From Amycolatopsis sp. WQ 127309 (GTDB taxonomy: Bacteria > Actinomycetota > Actinomycetes > Mycobacteriales > Pseudonocardiaceae): a DNA stretch of 64,000 bases. Shown here piece after piece: positions 52,457 to 61,776 of this stretch. Under the pieces are notes generated by a model. The model saw nothing but the letters and a program-made list of their open reading frames with translations, was not told where the DNA came from and did not search any database. The first letter of the stretch is position 1; every line of letters starts with the position of its first letter. Location of the stretch: positions 9,375,001-9,439,000 of the forward strand of contig NZ_CP095481.1 of assembly GCF_023023025.1 (NCBI RefSeq). The letters are read 5' to 3'. The position numbers and the translations under genes were made by a program.

Positions 52457-53336
52457 CCGGGCAGCCCAGCCGGGCCGCCAGCTCGGTCAGGGCCTGGCCC
52501 AGCGGCCGGTCCACCCGGACCGTCGCGTAGCGGTCGCCGCGGGTCTCGCCGTGGTTGACGATCACCACCGGCTTGCCCGCGTTCGCCGCGTGCCGGACGA
52601 ACCGCAGGCCGGACATCACCGTCAGGGACGAGCCGAGGACCACCAGCGCGTCGGCCTCGTCGACCAGCCGGAAGCACTGCTCGACGCGCGGGCGCGGCAC
52701 GTTCTCGCCGAAGAACACCACGTCGGGCTTGAGCACGCCGGACACGCAGTCCGCGCACGGCACCAGGCCGAACCGGCGCACGACGTCCTCGGGCAGCTCG
52801 ACGTCGCCGTCCGGGTTGATCCGGGTCGCCGTGCCCTCGAAGTCCGGGTTGGCCGCGCGCAGCCGCCGGTCCAGCTCGGCGCGCGGGCTGGTGCGCCGGC
52901 AGTCCAGGCAGATCACGCGGTCGAGGCTGCCGTGCAGCTCGACGGCGTCCGCGGTGCCCGCCGCCTGGTGCAGGCCGTCGACGTTCTGGGTGATCACGCC
53001 GGCGACGTACCCGCCGTCACGCAGAGCGGTCACCGCGCGGTGGCCGTCGTTGGGGTCGGCGCGGGCGATCGTGCGCCAGCCGAGGTGGCTGCGCGCCCAG
53101 TACCGCTGCCGGCCCGCGTCGCTGGAGACGAACTCGTCGTAGGTCATCGGCGTGTGCCGGCGCAGGCTGCCGCTCTCGCCGCGGTAGTCGGGGATCCCGG
53201 ACTCCGTGGACAGGCCGGCGCCGCTCAGCACCGCGACCCGCCGCCGCGCGACGACGGCGGTCAGCTCGTCGAGGCCGGCCGTCCGCGGCAGCGGCGCGTC
53301 CGTCGAGGTCCAGGTCAGGGTGGGCCGTGTCCGCAC
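52428..53336 (-). CDS. NAD-dependent protein deacetylase (Sir2)
   Basis: 302-residue sirtuin with GAGLSTESGIPDYRG, TQNVDGLH, catalytic His in ELHGSL, the zinc cysteines CLDC and CADC, KPDVVFFGENVP and GSSLTVMSG. Removes acyl groups from lysine with NAD+. The 293-nt gap after its start to the CAP gene shows no gene. Confidence 0.93.
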   Translation of the reverse strand: MRTRPTLTWTSTDAPLPRTAGLDELTAVVARRRVAVLSGAGLSTESGIPDYRGESGSLRRHTPMTYDEFVSSDAGRQRYWARSHLGWRTIARADPNDGHRAVTALRDGGYVAGVITQNVDGLHQAAGTADAVELHGSLDRVICLDCRRTSPRAELDRRLRAANPDFEGTATRINPDGDVELPEDVVRRFGLVPCADCVSGVLKPDVVFFGENVPRPRVEQCFRLVDEADALVVLGSSLTVMSGLRFVRHAANAGKPVVIVNHGETRGDRYATVRVDRPLGQALTELAARLGCPVSGGRGRTA

Positions 53337-53629
53337 CGGACCAGCCTACGTGGACTTCCCGGACCGGCGCTCGCCGTCGGATTCCGCTTCGTTCGCCGAC
53401 GGTGGTCAGGGATTCCGCCGCACGTGAGCCTGCACGTGCCGCGACTGTTCGTCGGCGAGGTCTCCCGGAGATCCACCCAGCCGGTGCCGCCGGTCTCCGG
53501 TTCCGGTGAAATCCGCCTTCCGCGGGCACGGCCCGTACCGGCGGGAACCGTCCCATGAGCGGGTTTCGCCACCCGGTGCCGAGGCGCAGTCCTCTGATGT
53601 CGGCAAAACCGTCCATCGAGGAGGTTGTG

Positions 53630-54103
53630 ATGTTCCGGAAAATGGTGGCCTGCGGCGCGACCGCGGTGGTGGCGGCGCTCGCCCCGGGGTGGTCCGCGCC
53701 CGCGTCCGCCGCGGACCTCTACCCCGCCCAGGTCCTCCAGCTGACCAACAGCAACCGGGTCCAGAACGGGTGCCGGCCGCTCACCAGCGACCCGCAGCTG
53801 GCCGTGGCCGCCCAGGCGCACAACGACGAGATGGCGAAGTACCGCTACTTCAGCCACACCGGCCGCAAGGGCGAGGGACCCGCGGTGCGGATCACCGACG
53901 CCGGGTACCGCTGGGCGCAGTGGGCCGAGAACATCGCGGCCGGGCAGCGCACCCCCACCGCGGTCGTCGACGCGTGGATGCACAGCCCGGTGCACCGGGC
54001 CAACATCCTCGACTGCTCGCTGCGCGAGATCGGCATCGGCTACAGCGTCGACTCGGCGAAGAAGGCGTACTGGACGCAGGACTTCGGGACGCCCCGGACC
54101 TAG
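53630..54103 (+). CDS. Secreted CAP/SCP-domain protein
   Basis: 157 residues: signal peptide ending near ASAAD, then a bacterial CAP domain (LQLTNSNRVQNGCRPL; AQAHNDEMAKYRYFSHTGR; WAENIAAGQ; WMHSPVHRANIL). CAP proteins are exported and of varied function. GAGGAGG precedes ATG 53630; in-frame upstream codons lack signal features. Confidence 0.9.
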   Translation: MFRKMVACGATAVVAALAPGWSAPASAADLYPAQVLQLTNSNRVQNGCRPLTSDPQLAVAAQAHNDEMAKYRYFSHTGRKGEGPAVRITDAGYRWAQWAENIAAGQRTPTAVVDAWMHSPVHRANILDCSLREIGIGYSVDSAKKAYWTQDFGTPRT

Positions 54104-54226
54104 CCCGGCCGGACCGGGCGCCATGATCCACAGTGGACTGCGGCGCCCGGTGCCCCGGTCGCGCTCGGTCGCCGTCCGGATCGCGTAGTCTCCTCACGCC
54201 TGGTGGCGAGTGGTGGAGGAAGACGC

Positions 54227-55642
54227 GTGAGCTGGCAGTTCGGGCCGTACCGGGTGGAGTCGCTGATCGCCCGCGGCGGGATGGGCGAGGTGCTGCGCGC
54301 CTACGACACGCGGCACGACCGCGTCGTGGCGCTGAAGCTGCTCGCCCCGGAGTTCGCCGCCGACCACGACTTCCAGGAGCGGTTCCGGCGCGAGGCGCAC
54401 GCCGTCGCGCGGCTGCGGGAGCCGCACGTCATCCCGATCCACGCCTACGGCGAGATCGACGGGCGGCTCTACCTCGACATGCGCCTGGTCGAGGGCGACG
54501 ACCTCGGCACCCGGCTCACGGCCGGCGGGCCGCTCGCCCCCGCCGACGCCGTCGACGTCGTGGGCCAGGTCGCGCAGGCGCTGGCCGCCGCGCACGCCGA
54601 AGGCCTGGTGCACCGGGACGTCAAGCCGTCGAACGTGCTCGTCGGCCCGACCGGCTTCGCCTACCTCGTGGACTTCGGCATCGCCCGCGCGGCCGGGCCC
54701 GCCACCGGGCTCACCGCGACCGGCGGTGCGGTCGGCACGCTCGACTACATGGCGCCGGAGCGGTTCACCGACGCGCCCGCCGACCACCGCGTCGACGTCT
54801 ACGCCCTGGCCTGCGTGCTGCACCAGTGCCTGACCGGCAGCAAGCCGTTCGCGGCGACCACGGCCGCGGCGCTGATCGGCGCCCACCTGCACCAGCCGCC
54901 GCCCCGGCCCGGCGCGCTGCGGCCCGGCCTGCCCGCGGCGTTCGACGACGTCGTCGCGCGCGGCATGGCGAAGGACCCGGCCGAGCGCTTCGCGAGCGTG
55001 ACGGAGCTGGCCGCCGCCGCGCGGGCCGCGCTCGGCGGCCCGAGCCCGGTCCCCGCCTCCGCGCCCCCGACCCGGCAGGCGACGCGGACGGCAGCGCCCA
55101 CTGCCCCGCGGAGTTCGAAAGCACCGTGGCTGGTCGCCGGGGTCGCGCTGGTGGCCTTGGTGGCCGTGGCCGCGTGGTTCCTGGTCGACCGGGCGTCGTC
55201 GCGGGCCGGGGCGGCACCCACCTCCTCGACGACGGCACCGCCGCCGGCGACGTCCTCGCCGGCGAGCGTGCCACCGGTGACGACCACGCAGGTGACCGTG
55301 CGGACGTCGGTCGTCCCCGCCGCCGACCTCGGGCTGACGACGCCGCTGAGCACGCCCGCGTGCGACGGCTCCTACGTCGTCGTGCTCGGCTCCGCCGTCA
55401 CGCCCACCCGCTACCGCGCCGACGTCCAGCAGCTGCTGAACGCCCACCCCGGCGCGCGCTACCTGCACACGCCGAGCACCGGCTGCGGTTCGCTGCGGCA
55501 GCAGGTGGACGGCGCCGACGTGTACGCCGTCTTCGACGGGCCGTTCACCGGCAAGGAAGGCGCGTGCGCGCGGCGTACCGGGGCCGCCTACGTCAAGCGG
55601 CTCGACACGACGTCGTCGCCGGTCGCGGTCGTCACCTGCTGA
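54227..55642 (+). CDS. Receptor-type Ser/Thr protein kinase (PknB family)
   Basis: 471 residues: cytoplasmic kinase domain (GGMGEV loop, Lys37 in [15 protein letters not shown] with Asp131, DFGIARA, YMAPERF), Pro/Thr linker, one transmembrane helix at about 300-320 ([20 protein letters not shown]), Thr-rich spacer and a small extracellular domain with four Cys. It has no PASTA repeats. GTG 54227 has GGAGGA. Signal and targets unknown. Confidence 0.92.
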   Translation: MSWQFGPYRVESLIARGGMGEVLRAYDTRHDRVVALKLLAPEFAADHDFQERFRREAHAVARLREPHVIPIHAYGEIDGRLYLDMRLVEGDDLGTRLTAGGPLAPADAVDVVGQVAQALAAAHAEGLVHRDVKPSNVLVGPTGFAYLVDFGIARAAGPATGLTATGGAVGTLDYMAPERFTDAPADHRVDVYALACVLHQCLTGSKPFAATTAAALIGAHLHQPPPRPGALRPGLPAAFDDVVARGMAKDPAERFASVTELAAAARAALGGPSPVPASAPPTRQATRTAAPTAPRSSKAPWLVAGVALVALVAVAAWFLVDRASSRAGAAPTSSTTAPPPATSSPASVPPVTTTQVTVRTSVVPAADLGLTTPLSTPACDGSYVVVLGSAVTPTRYRADVQQLLNAHPGARYLHTPSTGCGSLRQQVDGADVYAVFDGPFTGKEGACARRTGAAYVKRLDTTSSPVAVVTC

Positions 55643-56552
55643 CGAACGGGCCGGCCCAGACCGAGTCGGCGTCCACAAAGGACTGAAGGAGCGCGGTCAG
55701 GGTGGCGTCACCGCGGGCGTTCAGCTCCTCGGAGGCGATCCGCCGGGCGACGCCGGCGAGGAAGTCGGCGATCTGGACGCGGGCGTCGGACCGCGAGTCG
55801 ACGAACCGCACGCCGGCCAGCCGGGACCCGAGCGTGGCCTTGAGCTGCAGCACGCGCTCGGCCGTCAGCGCGAGCTGCTCGTCGTGGACCAGGGCGACCG
55901 GGGTGCCGTCGGCGCTCCAGTGCCGGATGGTGTGCAGCACCGCGGGCACCAGCGGATCCAGCACGGGCACGACGCTCGCGTCGGTGGCCAGCCGGGCCCG
56001 GTAGGCGGCCACGCGGTCGCCGCCGCCCGCGAACCGGCCCATGATCTCGCCGGCTTCGCCCGGCGTCCCGGCGAGCTTCGCGACCAGCGCGAAGAACTCG
56101 GCGGGCGACGTCGGCACGCCACGGCGTGGCCGGAGGCGAAGCACGCTGGTGAAGGCCGCGAGGAAGAAGTCCCAGTCGGCGCCGAACGCGGCCGGGCCCT
56201 CGCGGTGGAGGGTGCGCGCCATGGCGGCGGTGCCCTGCTCGGCCAGCAGCGTGACCGCGGCACGCACGGCGAAGAACGTCTTGTCGGTCAGGTGCACGTG
56301 CCCGCGGCCGGCCAGCGGGCCCGCCGGGTCGAGCAGCCATTCGAGCACCGGCCGGTGCTTGGCGCGCAGCAGGTGGTTCGCCTTGTACTCCTCGGCGGGC
56401 GACCCGATGCGGCGGCGGATCTCCCGCACGCAGGCCTCGGCCGCCGCCGGCGACATCCGGATCCCGGCGTGGACGAAGACGTCCGTCTCGCCGCCGACGA
56501 GGTTCTCCCCCTCCGAACCCGACTCGTCGCAGGCGATCTCGACCGGGTTCAC
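55632..56552 (-). CDS. DUF3800-like protein
   Basis: 306 residues with an N-terminal [10 protein letters not shown] acidic motif and a C-terminal [24 protein letters not shown] motif, the paired acidic residues expected of the RNase H-like DUF3800 fold. Function of the family is unknown, often linked to defence. It overlaps the kinase 3' end by 11 nt (convergent). Confidence 0.7.
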   Translation of the reverse strand: MNPVEIACDESGSEGENLVGGETDVFVHAGIRMSPAAAEACVREIRRRIGSPAEEYKANHLLRAKHRPVLEWLLDPAGPLAGRGHVHLTDKTFFAVRAAVTLLAEQGTAAMARTLHREGPAAFGADWDFFLAAFTSVLRLRPRRGVPTSPAEFFALVAKLAGTPGEAGEIMGRFAGGGDRVAAYRARLATDASVVPVLDPLVPAVLHTIRHWSADGTPVALVHDEQLALTAERVLQLKATLGSRLAGVRFVDSRSDARVQIADFLAGVARRIASEELNARGDATLTALLQSFVDADSVWAGPFVSR

Positions 56553-56731
56553 CCGCCCGATGGTGCCAGACGAACCGGGCGGCGGCGAGTTCTTACCTGC
56601 GGTGATCCCGGCCGAAGCCTCGCGTGCGCGCCACCCGGGGGCCCATAATGCGACCCGGTCACGGTTGGGCGACGACGGCTAACGAGCGAGCGCCGTCCGG
56701 AGACTCGACGAGCAGGTGCTGGGAGGTGCGG

Positions 56732-58411
56732 ATGAGCACGGACCACGGGCCGGCCCGGCTCGCCTTGGCGGTGGCCGTGGTCGCGCTGCTGCTGGGGGCC
56801 GCCGGGGTGCTGGTGCAGCAACGGCTGGCCGGCACCGGGGACGCGGCCGCGGTGTCCGGGGCGGCCGGCGCGACGCTGACCGTCGGCGACGTCGAGGTCG
56901 TCGTGCCCCCGGACGCCGTGCTGGCCGGCACCCGGCTGGCCGCGCGCGCCGCGCCGGAGCCGGGCGCGCTGACGCCGGTGGCCCGCCGGACCGGCGGCGG
57001 CGCCGAACTGACCTTCGACGCCGGCGCGCCGCCGCGGCTCCCGGTCCAGGTGCGGATCGCGGTGCCCGCCGCGCCGCCGCCCGGGTTCGCACCGGTCGTC
57101 GTCACCGCGAACGGGACGCGCCTCGCGCTCGCCTCCTACGACGCGTCGACCCGCCGGATCGTCGCCGACCTGGCCCCCGAGGGCGCGTTCTGGGGCGGCC
57201 TGCTCGACTTCGCCGCGCTGGGCCGCGACGTCGCCCAGGCGGCGGCCGATCCGCCGCCGACGTGCCTCGGGCGAGCAGCGAGCACGGCCGGCGTCACGGT
57301 GGAACTGGGCGGGCCGGCCGACGCGCGGGCACCGGTCGGGGCGTGCGTGACCGAGGACGGCAGCGGCGCGAGCGTCACCCTGACGTCGAACGCGCGGGTG
57401 CCCTACCGGATCGTCCCGCCGCCGGGCTGGCCGGCACCGAGCTCCCGCACCGCCGCGCCGAGCACCGCGACCGTCCAGCTGTTCCCGCAGCCCCGGCTGC
57501 GCGACCTGCTCTGGCCCGGCGCCGGCGTCACCTACGACGTCCCGGTCGAGCGGCTGCCCGCGAGCATCCGCGGCCAGGCCGACCCCGGCCCGTACCTCGG
57601 GCTGGCGCTGGCGTGGACGGCCCACCGCGCGGCGGCGCTGTTCGGCATGGCGCTCGCCCGGCCGGGCGAGCTCGAGCAGGACCCCGGGGTGCTGGCCTGC
57701 GCGGCGGACGCCGGCGCCGCGCACTACGCCGCCGACCGGCCGTTCGCCCAGGTCGCGGCCGAGGTCTGGGCCGCGTTGACGCCGTGCGGCACGGCGGACG
57801 CGGGCGCGTTGCACAGCTTCCTGGCCGCCGGCATCGGCCCGGTGACCGGCTGGCTCGCCGACGCCGCGAAAGGCCCTGCCTTCGCAGTGCCGCTGACCGT
57901 GGGCAGCGGCACCGAGCGGTTCACCCAGACCGTCGCGTACCGGCCGTGGACCGGCACGCGCGTCGCCACGGGCATCCGCACGACGGCCGCGACCGGCGCC
58001 TGCTCGGCGGCGTCGACGGTGTCCGGCCGGCACGACGCCTACCGCTGCGCGGTCAAGGACAAGGTGTACGACCCGTGTTTCGCCGCCACCGCACCGAACG
58101 CGCGGCACCAGGTCGTCTGCCCCTCGACGGCGACGAAAGCCGTGCTGCTGAGCTACACCGGGACCTTGCCGTCGCCGCCCCAGAGCGACGGCACGGCGAA
58201 CCCGTTCCTCCTCACCCTGGACGGCGGCCTGCAGTGCCTCGGCGTCACCGGCGGCGCGCCCCCGGTGGCCGGCCTCAACGCCCGGTTCGCCTGCAGCGCC
58301 AAGACGTTCCTCTACGGCGACCCGGACCCGGCGAATCCCTTGTGGACGGTCCAGGCCGCGGACCAGGCCCCGCCGCTGCGGCCGATGACGATCGCGAAGG
58401 CCTACGCCTAG
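56732..58411 (+). CDS. Large secreted/membrane-anchored protein of unknown function
   Basis: 559 residues: N-terminal signal anchor (RLALAVAVVALLLGAAGVLV), a beta domain with VGDVEVVVPPDAVLAGTRLA, a helical middle, and a C-terminal domain with conserved-looking cysteines (AYRCAVKDKVYDPCF, then VVCPS and further Cys) of a kind seen on actinobacterial surfaces. GGGAGG precedes ATG 56732. Its TAG stop lies in the target-site duplication of the MITE. Confidence 0.7.
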   Translation: MSTDHGPARLALAVAVVALLLGAAGVLVQQRLAGTGDAAAVSGAAGATLTVGDVEVVVPPDAVLAGTRLAARAAPEPGALTPVARRTGGGAELTFDAGAPPRLPVQVRIAVPAAPPPGFAPVVVTANGTRLALASYDASTRRIVADLAPEGAFWGGLLDFAALGRDVAQAAADPPPTCLGRAASTAGVTVELGGPADARAPVGACVTEDGSGASVTLTSNARVPYRIVPPPGWPAPSSRTAAPSTATVQLFPQPRLRDLLWPGAGVTYDVPVERLPASIRGQADPGPYLGLALAWTAHRAAALFGMALARPGELEQDPGVLACAADAGAAHYAADRPFAQVAAEVWAALTPCGTADAGALHSFLAAGIGPVTGWLADAAKGPAFAVPLTVGSGTERFTQTVAYRPWTGTRVATGIRTTAATGACSAASTVSGRHDAYRCAVKDKVYDPCFAATAPNARHQVVCPSTATKAVLLSYTGTLPSPPQSDGTANPFLLTLDGGLQCLGVTGGAPPVAGLNARFACSAKTFLYGDPDPANPLWTVQAADQAPPLRPMTIAKAYA

Positions 58412-58573
58412 GCGGTGTCCTGCGAGTCAAGCTCGCGGTCTTCGCGCCCAGGCGGCCCCTGACGGCACGGGCGGATCACCCGAGTACAACCCGGTACGAG
58501 GGCGCTCCGCCCGCACCGCCAGGAACCACCTGGATCACGAAGCCCATCGAGCAGACTCACAGGACACCGCCTA
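58409..58573. mobile_element. MITE-like element with TA duplication
   Basis: GGCGGTGTCCTGCGAGTC at 58411-58428 and its reverse complement (one mismatch) at 58554-58571 form 18-bp terminal inverted repeats flanked by TA on each side. There is no transposase; the inside of about 125 bp is GC-rich without a gene. TA duplication and size fit an IS630/Tc1-type MITE. It sits exactly between the stop codons of two convergent genes. Confidence 0.75.
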
Positions 58574-58987
58574 GGCCAGCGTGATCTTGCCGCCGGTGAC
58601 CGTCACCGTCTTCTTCTCCAGGGGCTGGTTCGCCGGGCCGGCCGCCACCGAGCCGTCGGCGATCTTGAACTTGCTTCCGTGGCAGGGGCAGTTGATGGTG
58701 CCGTCCGCGACGGCGTCGACCGCGCAGCCCTGGTGGGTGCAGATCGCCGAGAACGCGGCGAACGTCCCCGCCGCGGGCTGCGTCACCACCACCTGCTTGT
58801 CGGCGAACACCTTGCCGCCGCCGACCGGGACGTCGTCCGCCGCGCCGAGCTCGGTGCCGCTGCCCGCGGCGGGCGACGGTGCGGACGTCCCGTTTGTGCC
58901 GCGGCCGTAGGTGCTGCAGCCGGCCACCAAGCCGGCGCCCAGCACCGCGAGCGCCGTCCGGCGGGCCAGCGTTTCCTCTTCGCGCAC
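58571..58987 (-). CDS. Rieske [2Fe-2S] lipoprotein
   Basis: 138 residues: N-terminal twin-arginine-like [18 protein letters not shown] with a lipobox Cys, Ser/Gly linker, and a Rieske domain with CTHQGC and CPCHGSKF ligands. It would be an electron carrier at the outer face of the membrane. It is downstream of the DUF6529 gene (10 nt gap). GTG 58987. The stop codon is at the MITE boundary. Confidence 0.9.
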   Translation of the reverse strand: MREEETLARRTALAVLGAGLVAGCSTYGRGTNGTSAPSPAAGSGTELGAADDVPVGGGKVFADKQVVVTQPAAGTFAAFSAICTHQGCAVDAVADGTINCPCHGSKFKIADGSVAAGPANQPLEKKTVTVTGGKITLA

Positions 58988-58997
58988 GATCGTCCCC

Positions 58998-59549
58998 CTA
59001 GAAGGTCAAGCCGGATTGGGTGAAGAACCACAGCGACGCGCTCAGCCAGAGCCCGACCAGCGCGGTGAAGACCAGCCCGCCGACGACCGGGAGCGACCAG
59101 CCGGGCACGCCGTCCTTGCGCAGCAGCAACATCTTCACGACGAAGATGCCGTAGAAGAAGCAGCCCAGCAGGGAGTGCAGCAGCACGCGGGTGTCGAACG
59201 ACTGGAACCCGAGCGCGTACAGGCAGTGCAGCGCCACCGGGATCGACACGAGGAACGCCAGGCGCCCCGACCAGCGGTGCACCGGCCCGGCCCACGCGGG
59301 CGCGCCGCTCCCGAGCTTGCCGTACAGCACGAGCGCCGTCACCAGCTGCACGATGGCCAGCACGACGACGACCGTGGCGAGCCACGCCTTCACCGACTGC
59401 GGGCTCGAGAAGCCCGCGACGTTGATCGCCACGCCGGTGGGTGTGTGCAGGTTGCCGTAGACGCCGAGCGCCACCGCGACGACGGCGCCGATCGCCAGCG
59501 GCACGAGGAGCGCGGCCCCGGCGCGGTTGTTCCTCGCGGGCGCGGTCAT
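58998..59549 (-). CDS. DUF6529-type membrane protein, possibly b-type cytochrome
   Basis: 183 residues with about five transmembrane helices. Histidines in or near helices ([33 protein letters not shown]) resemble cytochrome b561-like haem ligands, though haem binding is inference. It starts 1 nt inside the upstream stop (TGATG) and precedes the Rieske gene, suggesting a transmembrane electron-transfer module. Confidence 0.75.
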   Translation of the reverse strand: MTAPARNNRAGAALLVPLAIGAVVAVALGVYGNLHTPTGVAINVAGFSSPQSVKAWLATVVVVLAIVQLVTALVLYGKLGSGAPAWAGPVHRWSGRLAFLVSIPVALHCLYALGFQSFDTRVLLHSLLGCFFYGIFVVKMLLLRKDGVPGWSLPVVGGLVFTALVGLWLSASLWFFTQSGLTF

Positions 59550-60259
59550 CAGAACCCACCCGCGATCCCGCTGATCGCCTCGGCGGTCACCGGGGCGCCG
59601 TCGACCGTCGCGATCCCGGCCGCCGGGTCGAGGGCGGGTGCGGCCGCCGACTGGTCGTCATCCGTGGTGAGGATGCCGACCTGGCTGCCGTCGGCCTGGA
59701 CGATCCAGCCGACCTTCGCGCCCTTGCCCTTCACCTTCGGCGTCGCGCGGTAGAGCCCGGCGGGTTTCTTGGCCGGGCCCGCGGTGAACCGCCACGTCTT
59801 GCCGCCCGCCGTGACCGAGCCGGTCACCGCGGCGGCGTCGTAGCTGCCGGCGAGGTTCGCGCCCTTGGTGCCCTTGAGGTCCAGCTTCCCGCCGACGGTC
59901 ACGCCCTGCAGCCAGGCCTCGATCTTCTTGCCGTCGCAGACGTAGGCGATCGCGTGGCCGTCGCGGACCGACACCGCGACCGACGCGCCCCCGCCGTCGA
60001 CGCGCCCGGCGTAGTCGGCCCGCGCGGGCGCGTCGACCGTCTTGGCCGGCTGGGTCGTGGGTGACTGTGTCTGTTGCGTCGTGGGCGGTGCGCCCGCGGC
60101 GTTCGCGGCGCCGGCCACCGGCGGCGCGCCGGTCCCCGTCGCCAAGTTGGCCATCCCGATCCCACCGGCGAGCGCGACGCCCGCGAGCAGGGTGAACAAC
60201 GGTCCCGGATGTTTCCTGATCGTCCCCGCATTCCCTCTCCACCACCGTGCCCTTGACAC
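59549..60259 (-). CDS. Secreted protein heading the Rieske operon
   Basis: About 236 residues: short basic start, hydrophobic signal (GPLFTLLAGVALAGGIGMA), Thr/Gln-rich linker, then a beta-rich domain (DYAGRVDGGGASVAVSVRDG; AIAYVCDGKKIEAWLQG; AGLYRATPKVKGKGAKVGWIV). The start is uncertain: GTG 60259 is the only in-frame candidate before the signal and lacks a ribosome site. Function unknown. Confidence 0.7.
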   Translation of the reverse strand: MSRARWWRGNAGTIRKHPGPLFTLLAGVALAGGIGMANLATGTGAPPVAGAANAAGAPPTTQQTQSPTTQPAKTVDAPARADYAGRVDGGGASVAVSVRDGHAIAYVCDGKKIEAWLQGVTVGGKLDLKGTKGANLAGSYDAAAVTGSVTAGGKTWRFTAGPAKKPAGLYRATPKVKGKGAKVGWIVQADGSQVGILTTDDDQSAAAPALDPAAGIATVDGAPVTAEAISGIAGGF

Positions 60260-60351
60260 GGACGTCGGAGCGGAGCGGCTCAACGCTACGCGAGGAAAAG
60301 AGCTATCGCTTAGCCCCTGCAAGTGGTCGGCGCGCGTGGTTGACTGGCGCC

Positions 60352-61374
60352 ATGCTGCCCTGGGACGGCGACCTCGCCGGCCGGCTCGACCGGCACACCG
60401 TGAACTCCGCGCTGCTGCGCGGCAATCCGCTCGGCGACCCGCACGAGCGGCCGCTGTGGGTGTACGTCCCACCGGGCTACGACGACTCCGCCGAACGCTA
60501 CCCGGCGGTCTACGTGATCCAGGGTTACACCGGGCACCTGGCGATGTGGGCCAACCGCACGGCGTTCCGGCAGCCGTTCCCCGAGACGGCCGACGCGGTC
60601 TTCGCCGGCGGGGCGCCGGGCTGCGTCGTGGTGTACGTCGACGCCTGGACCGCTTACGGGGGCTCGCAGTTCGTCGACTCGCCCGGCACCGGGCAGTACC
60701 ACTCGTACCTGTGCGACGAGATCGTGCCGTGGGTCGACGAGCACTACCGCACCATCCCGGACCGCGAATCCCGCGCGATCACGGGCAAGTCGTCGGGCGG
60801 CTTCGGCGCGATGATCACGCCGATGCTGCGCCCGGACCTGTTCGGCGCGCTGGCCACCCACGCGGGCGACACGCTGTACGAACTCTGCTACGTCCCGGAC
60901 TTCGGCGACGCCGTCCGCGCCCTGCGCGGCTACGACCAGGACATCCAGCGGTGGTGGGCGGACTTCCGCGCCCGTCCGGCGTTCACCAAGCCGGAGGACG
61001 CGAACCTGCTGCAGCTGATCGGCGTCTCCGCCTGCTTCTCACCGGGCGAAGATGGCCGCCCGGAGCTGCCGTTCGACCCCGCGACGGGTGTGCTGCGCCC
61101 GGAAACGTGGCAACGCTGGCTGGACTGGGACCCGGTCCGGATGGCACCCGGCCACGCCGAGGCACTCCGGTCCCTGCGTGCGGTCTGGATCGACGCGGGC
61201 ACGCGCGACGAGTACTACCTCGACGTCGGCGCCCAGGCGTTCCGGGACCAGCTCGCGAAGGCGGGCGTCCCGGACGAGCGGGTGCACTTCGAGCTGTTCG
61301 ACGCCGGCCACGCCGCGATCGACTACCGCTACCCGCTTTCGCTGGCCTGGCTGGCGGAACGGCTGGCCCGCTGA
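60352..61374 (+). CDS. Esterase D/enterochelin-esterase-like hydrolase
   Basis: 340-residue alpha/beta hydrolase: PLWVYVPPGYDDSAERYPAV, VDSPGTGQYHSYLCDEIVPW, nucleophile in GKSSGGFGAM, Asp/His in the C-terminal DAGTRDEYYLD and DAGHAAIDYRYP. Cytoplasmic, no signal peptide. ATG 60352. Substrate unknown. Confidence 0.85.
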   Translation: MLPWDGDLAGRLDRHTVNSALLRGNPLGDPHERPLWVYVPPGYDDSAERYPAVYVIQGYTGHLAMWANRTAFRQPFPETADAVFAGGAPGCVVVYVDAWTAYGGSQFVDSPGTGQYHSYLCDEIVPWVDEHYRTIPDRESRAITGKSSGGFGAMITPMLRPDLFGALATHAGDTLYELCYVPDFGDAVRALRGYDQDIQRWWADFRARPAFTKPEDANLLQLIGVSACFSPGEDGRPELPFDPATGVLRPETWQRWLDWDPVRMAPGHAEALRSLRAVWIDAGTRDEYYLDVGAQAFRDQLAKAGVPDERVHFELFDAGHAAIDYRYPLSLAWLAERLAR

Positions 61375-61381
61375 CGGAGGT

Positions 61382-61687
61382 TCAGCCGCCCGCCTGCTTG
61401 ATCACCTGGTCGCGCTGGGCGAGCTGCCGCGGGTGCAGCTCGGCCTCCGCCGGCGCGGACTTGCCCTGCTGTCGCAGGTAGCGGGCGAGGCGGTTGAAGT
61501 TGGCCGGGCTGTAGTCGGCCGACCGCGGGTTGGCGTTGAACACCGTGCGGAACCCGGGTTTCTCCCCGTTCTCGTCGGTCAGCCGCGGGTCGTTGCAGGT
61601 GAGGTGGATCTCCCCGCCTTTCTCGTCGAACCAGACGTGGACCGGGTTTCGGTCGTCACCCAGGACCGCGTAGTTCCCGTCGCTCAT
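61382..61687 (-). CDS. Conserved hypothetical small protein
   Basis: 101 residues, soluble (NYAVLGDDRNPVHVWFDEKG; HLTCNDPRLTDENGEKPGF; NFNRLARYLRQQGKSAP). GAAGGGAG precedes ATG 61687. Not recognised. Convergent with the esterase gene, 7 nt apart. Confidence 0.7.
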   Translation of the reverse strand: MSDGNYAVLGDDRNPVHVWFDEKGGEIHLTCNDPRLTDENGEKPGFRTVFNANPRSADYSPANFNRLARYLRQQGKSAPAEAELHPRQLAQRDQVIKQAGG

Positions 61688-61776
61688 GCCGGCTCCCTTC
61701 GTGGTGGTGTCGTGGTCCTCCGACGGCCGGCGCCGGGGTTTCGTTACAGCGAGAGGGCCGGCGCTAGGCTCCGGGG

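Noticed and set aside
58409..58573. tRNA or small structured RNA between the convergent genes
   Set aside because: The stem is formed by terminal inverted repeats with TA duplications, and the interior has no tRNA arms, so a MITE is the better explanation.
60180..60231. ATG 60231 with a good GGAGAG as start of the secreted protein
   Set aside because: It is in a different frame giving an Arg/Pro-rich peptide without a signal; the exported protein frame must start earlier (GTG 60259).
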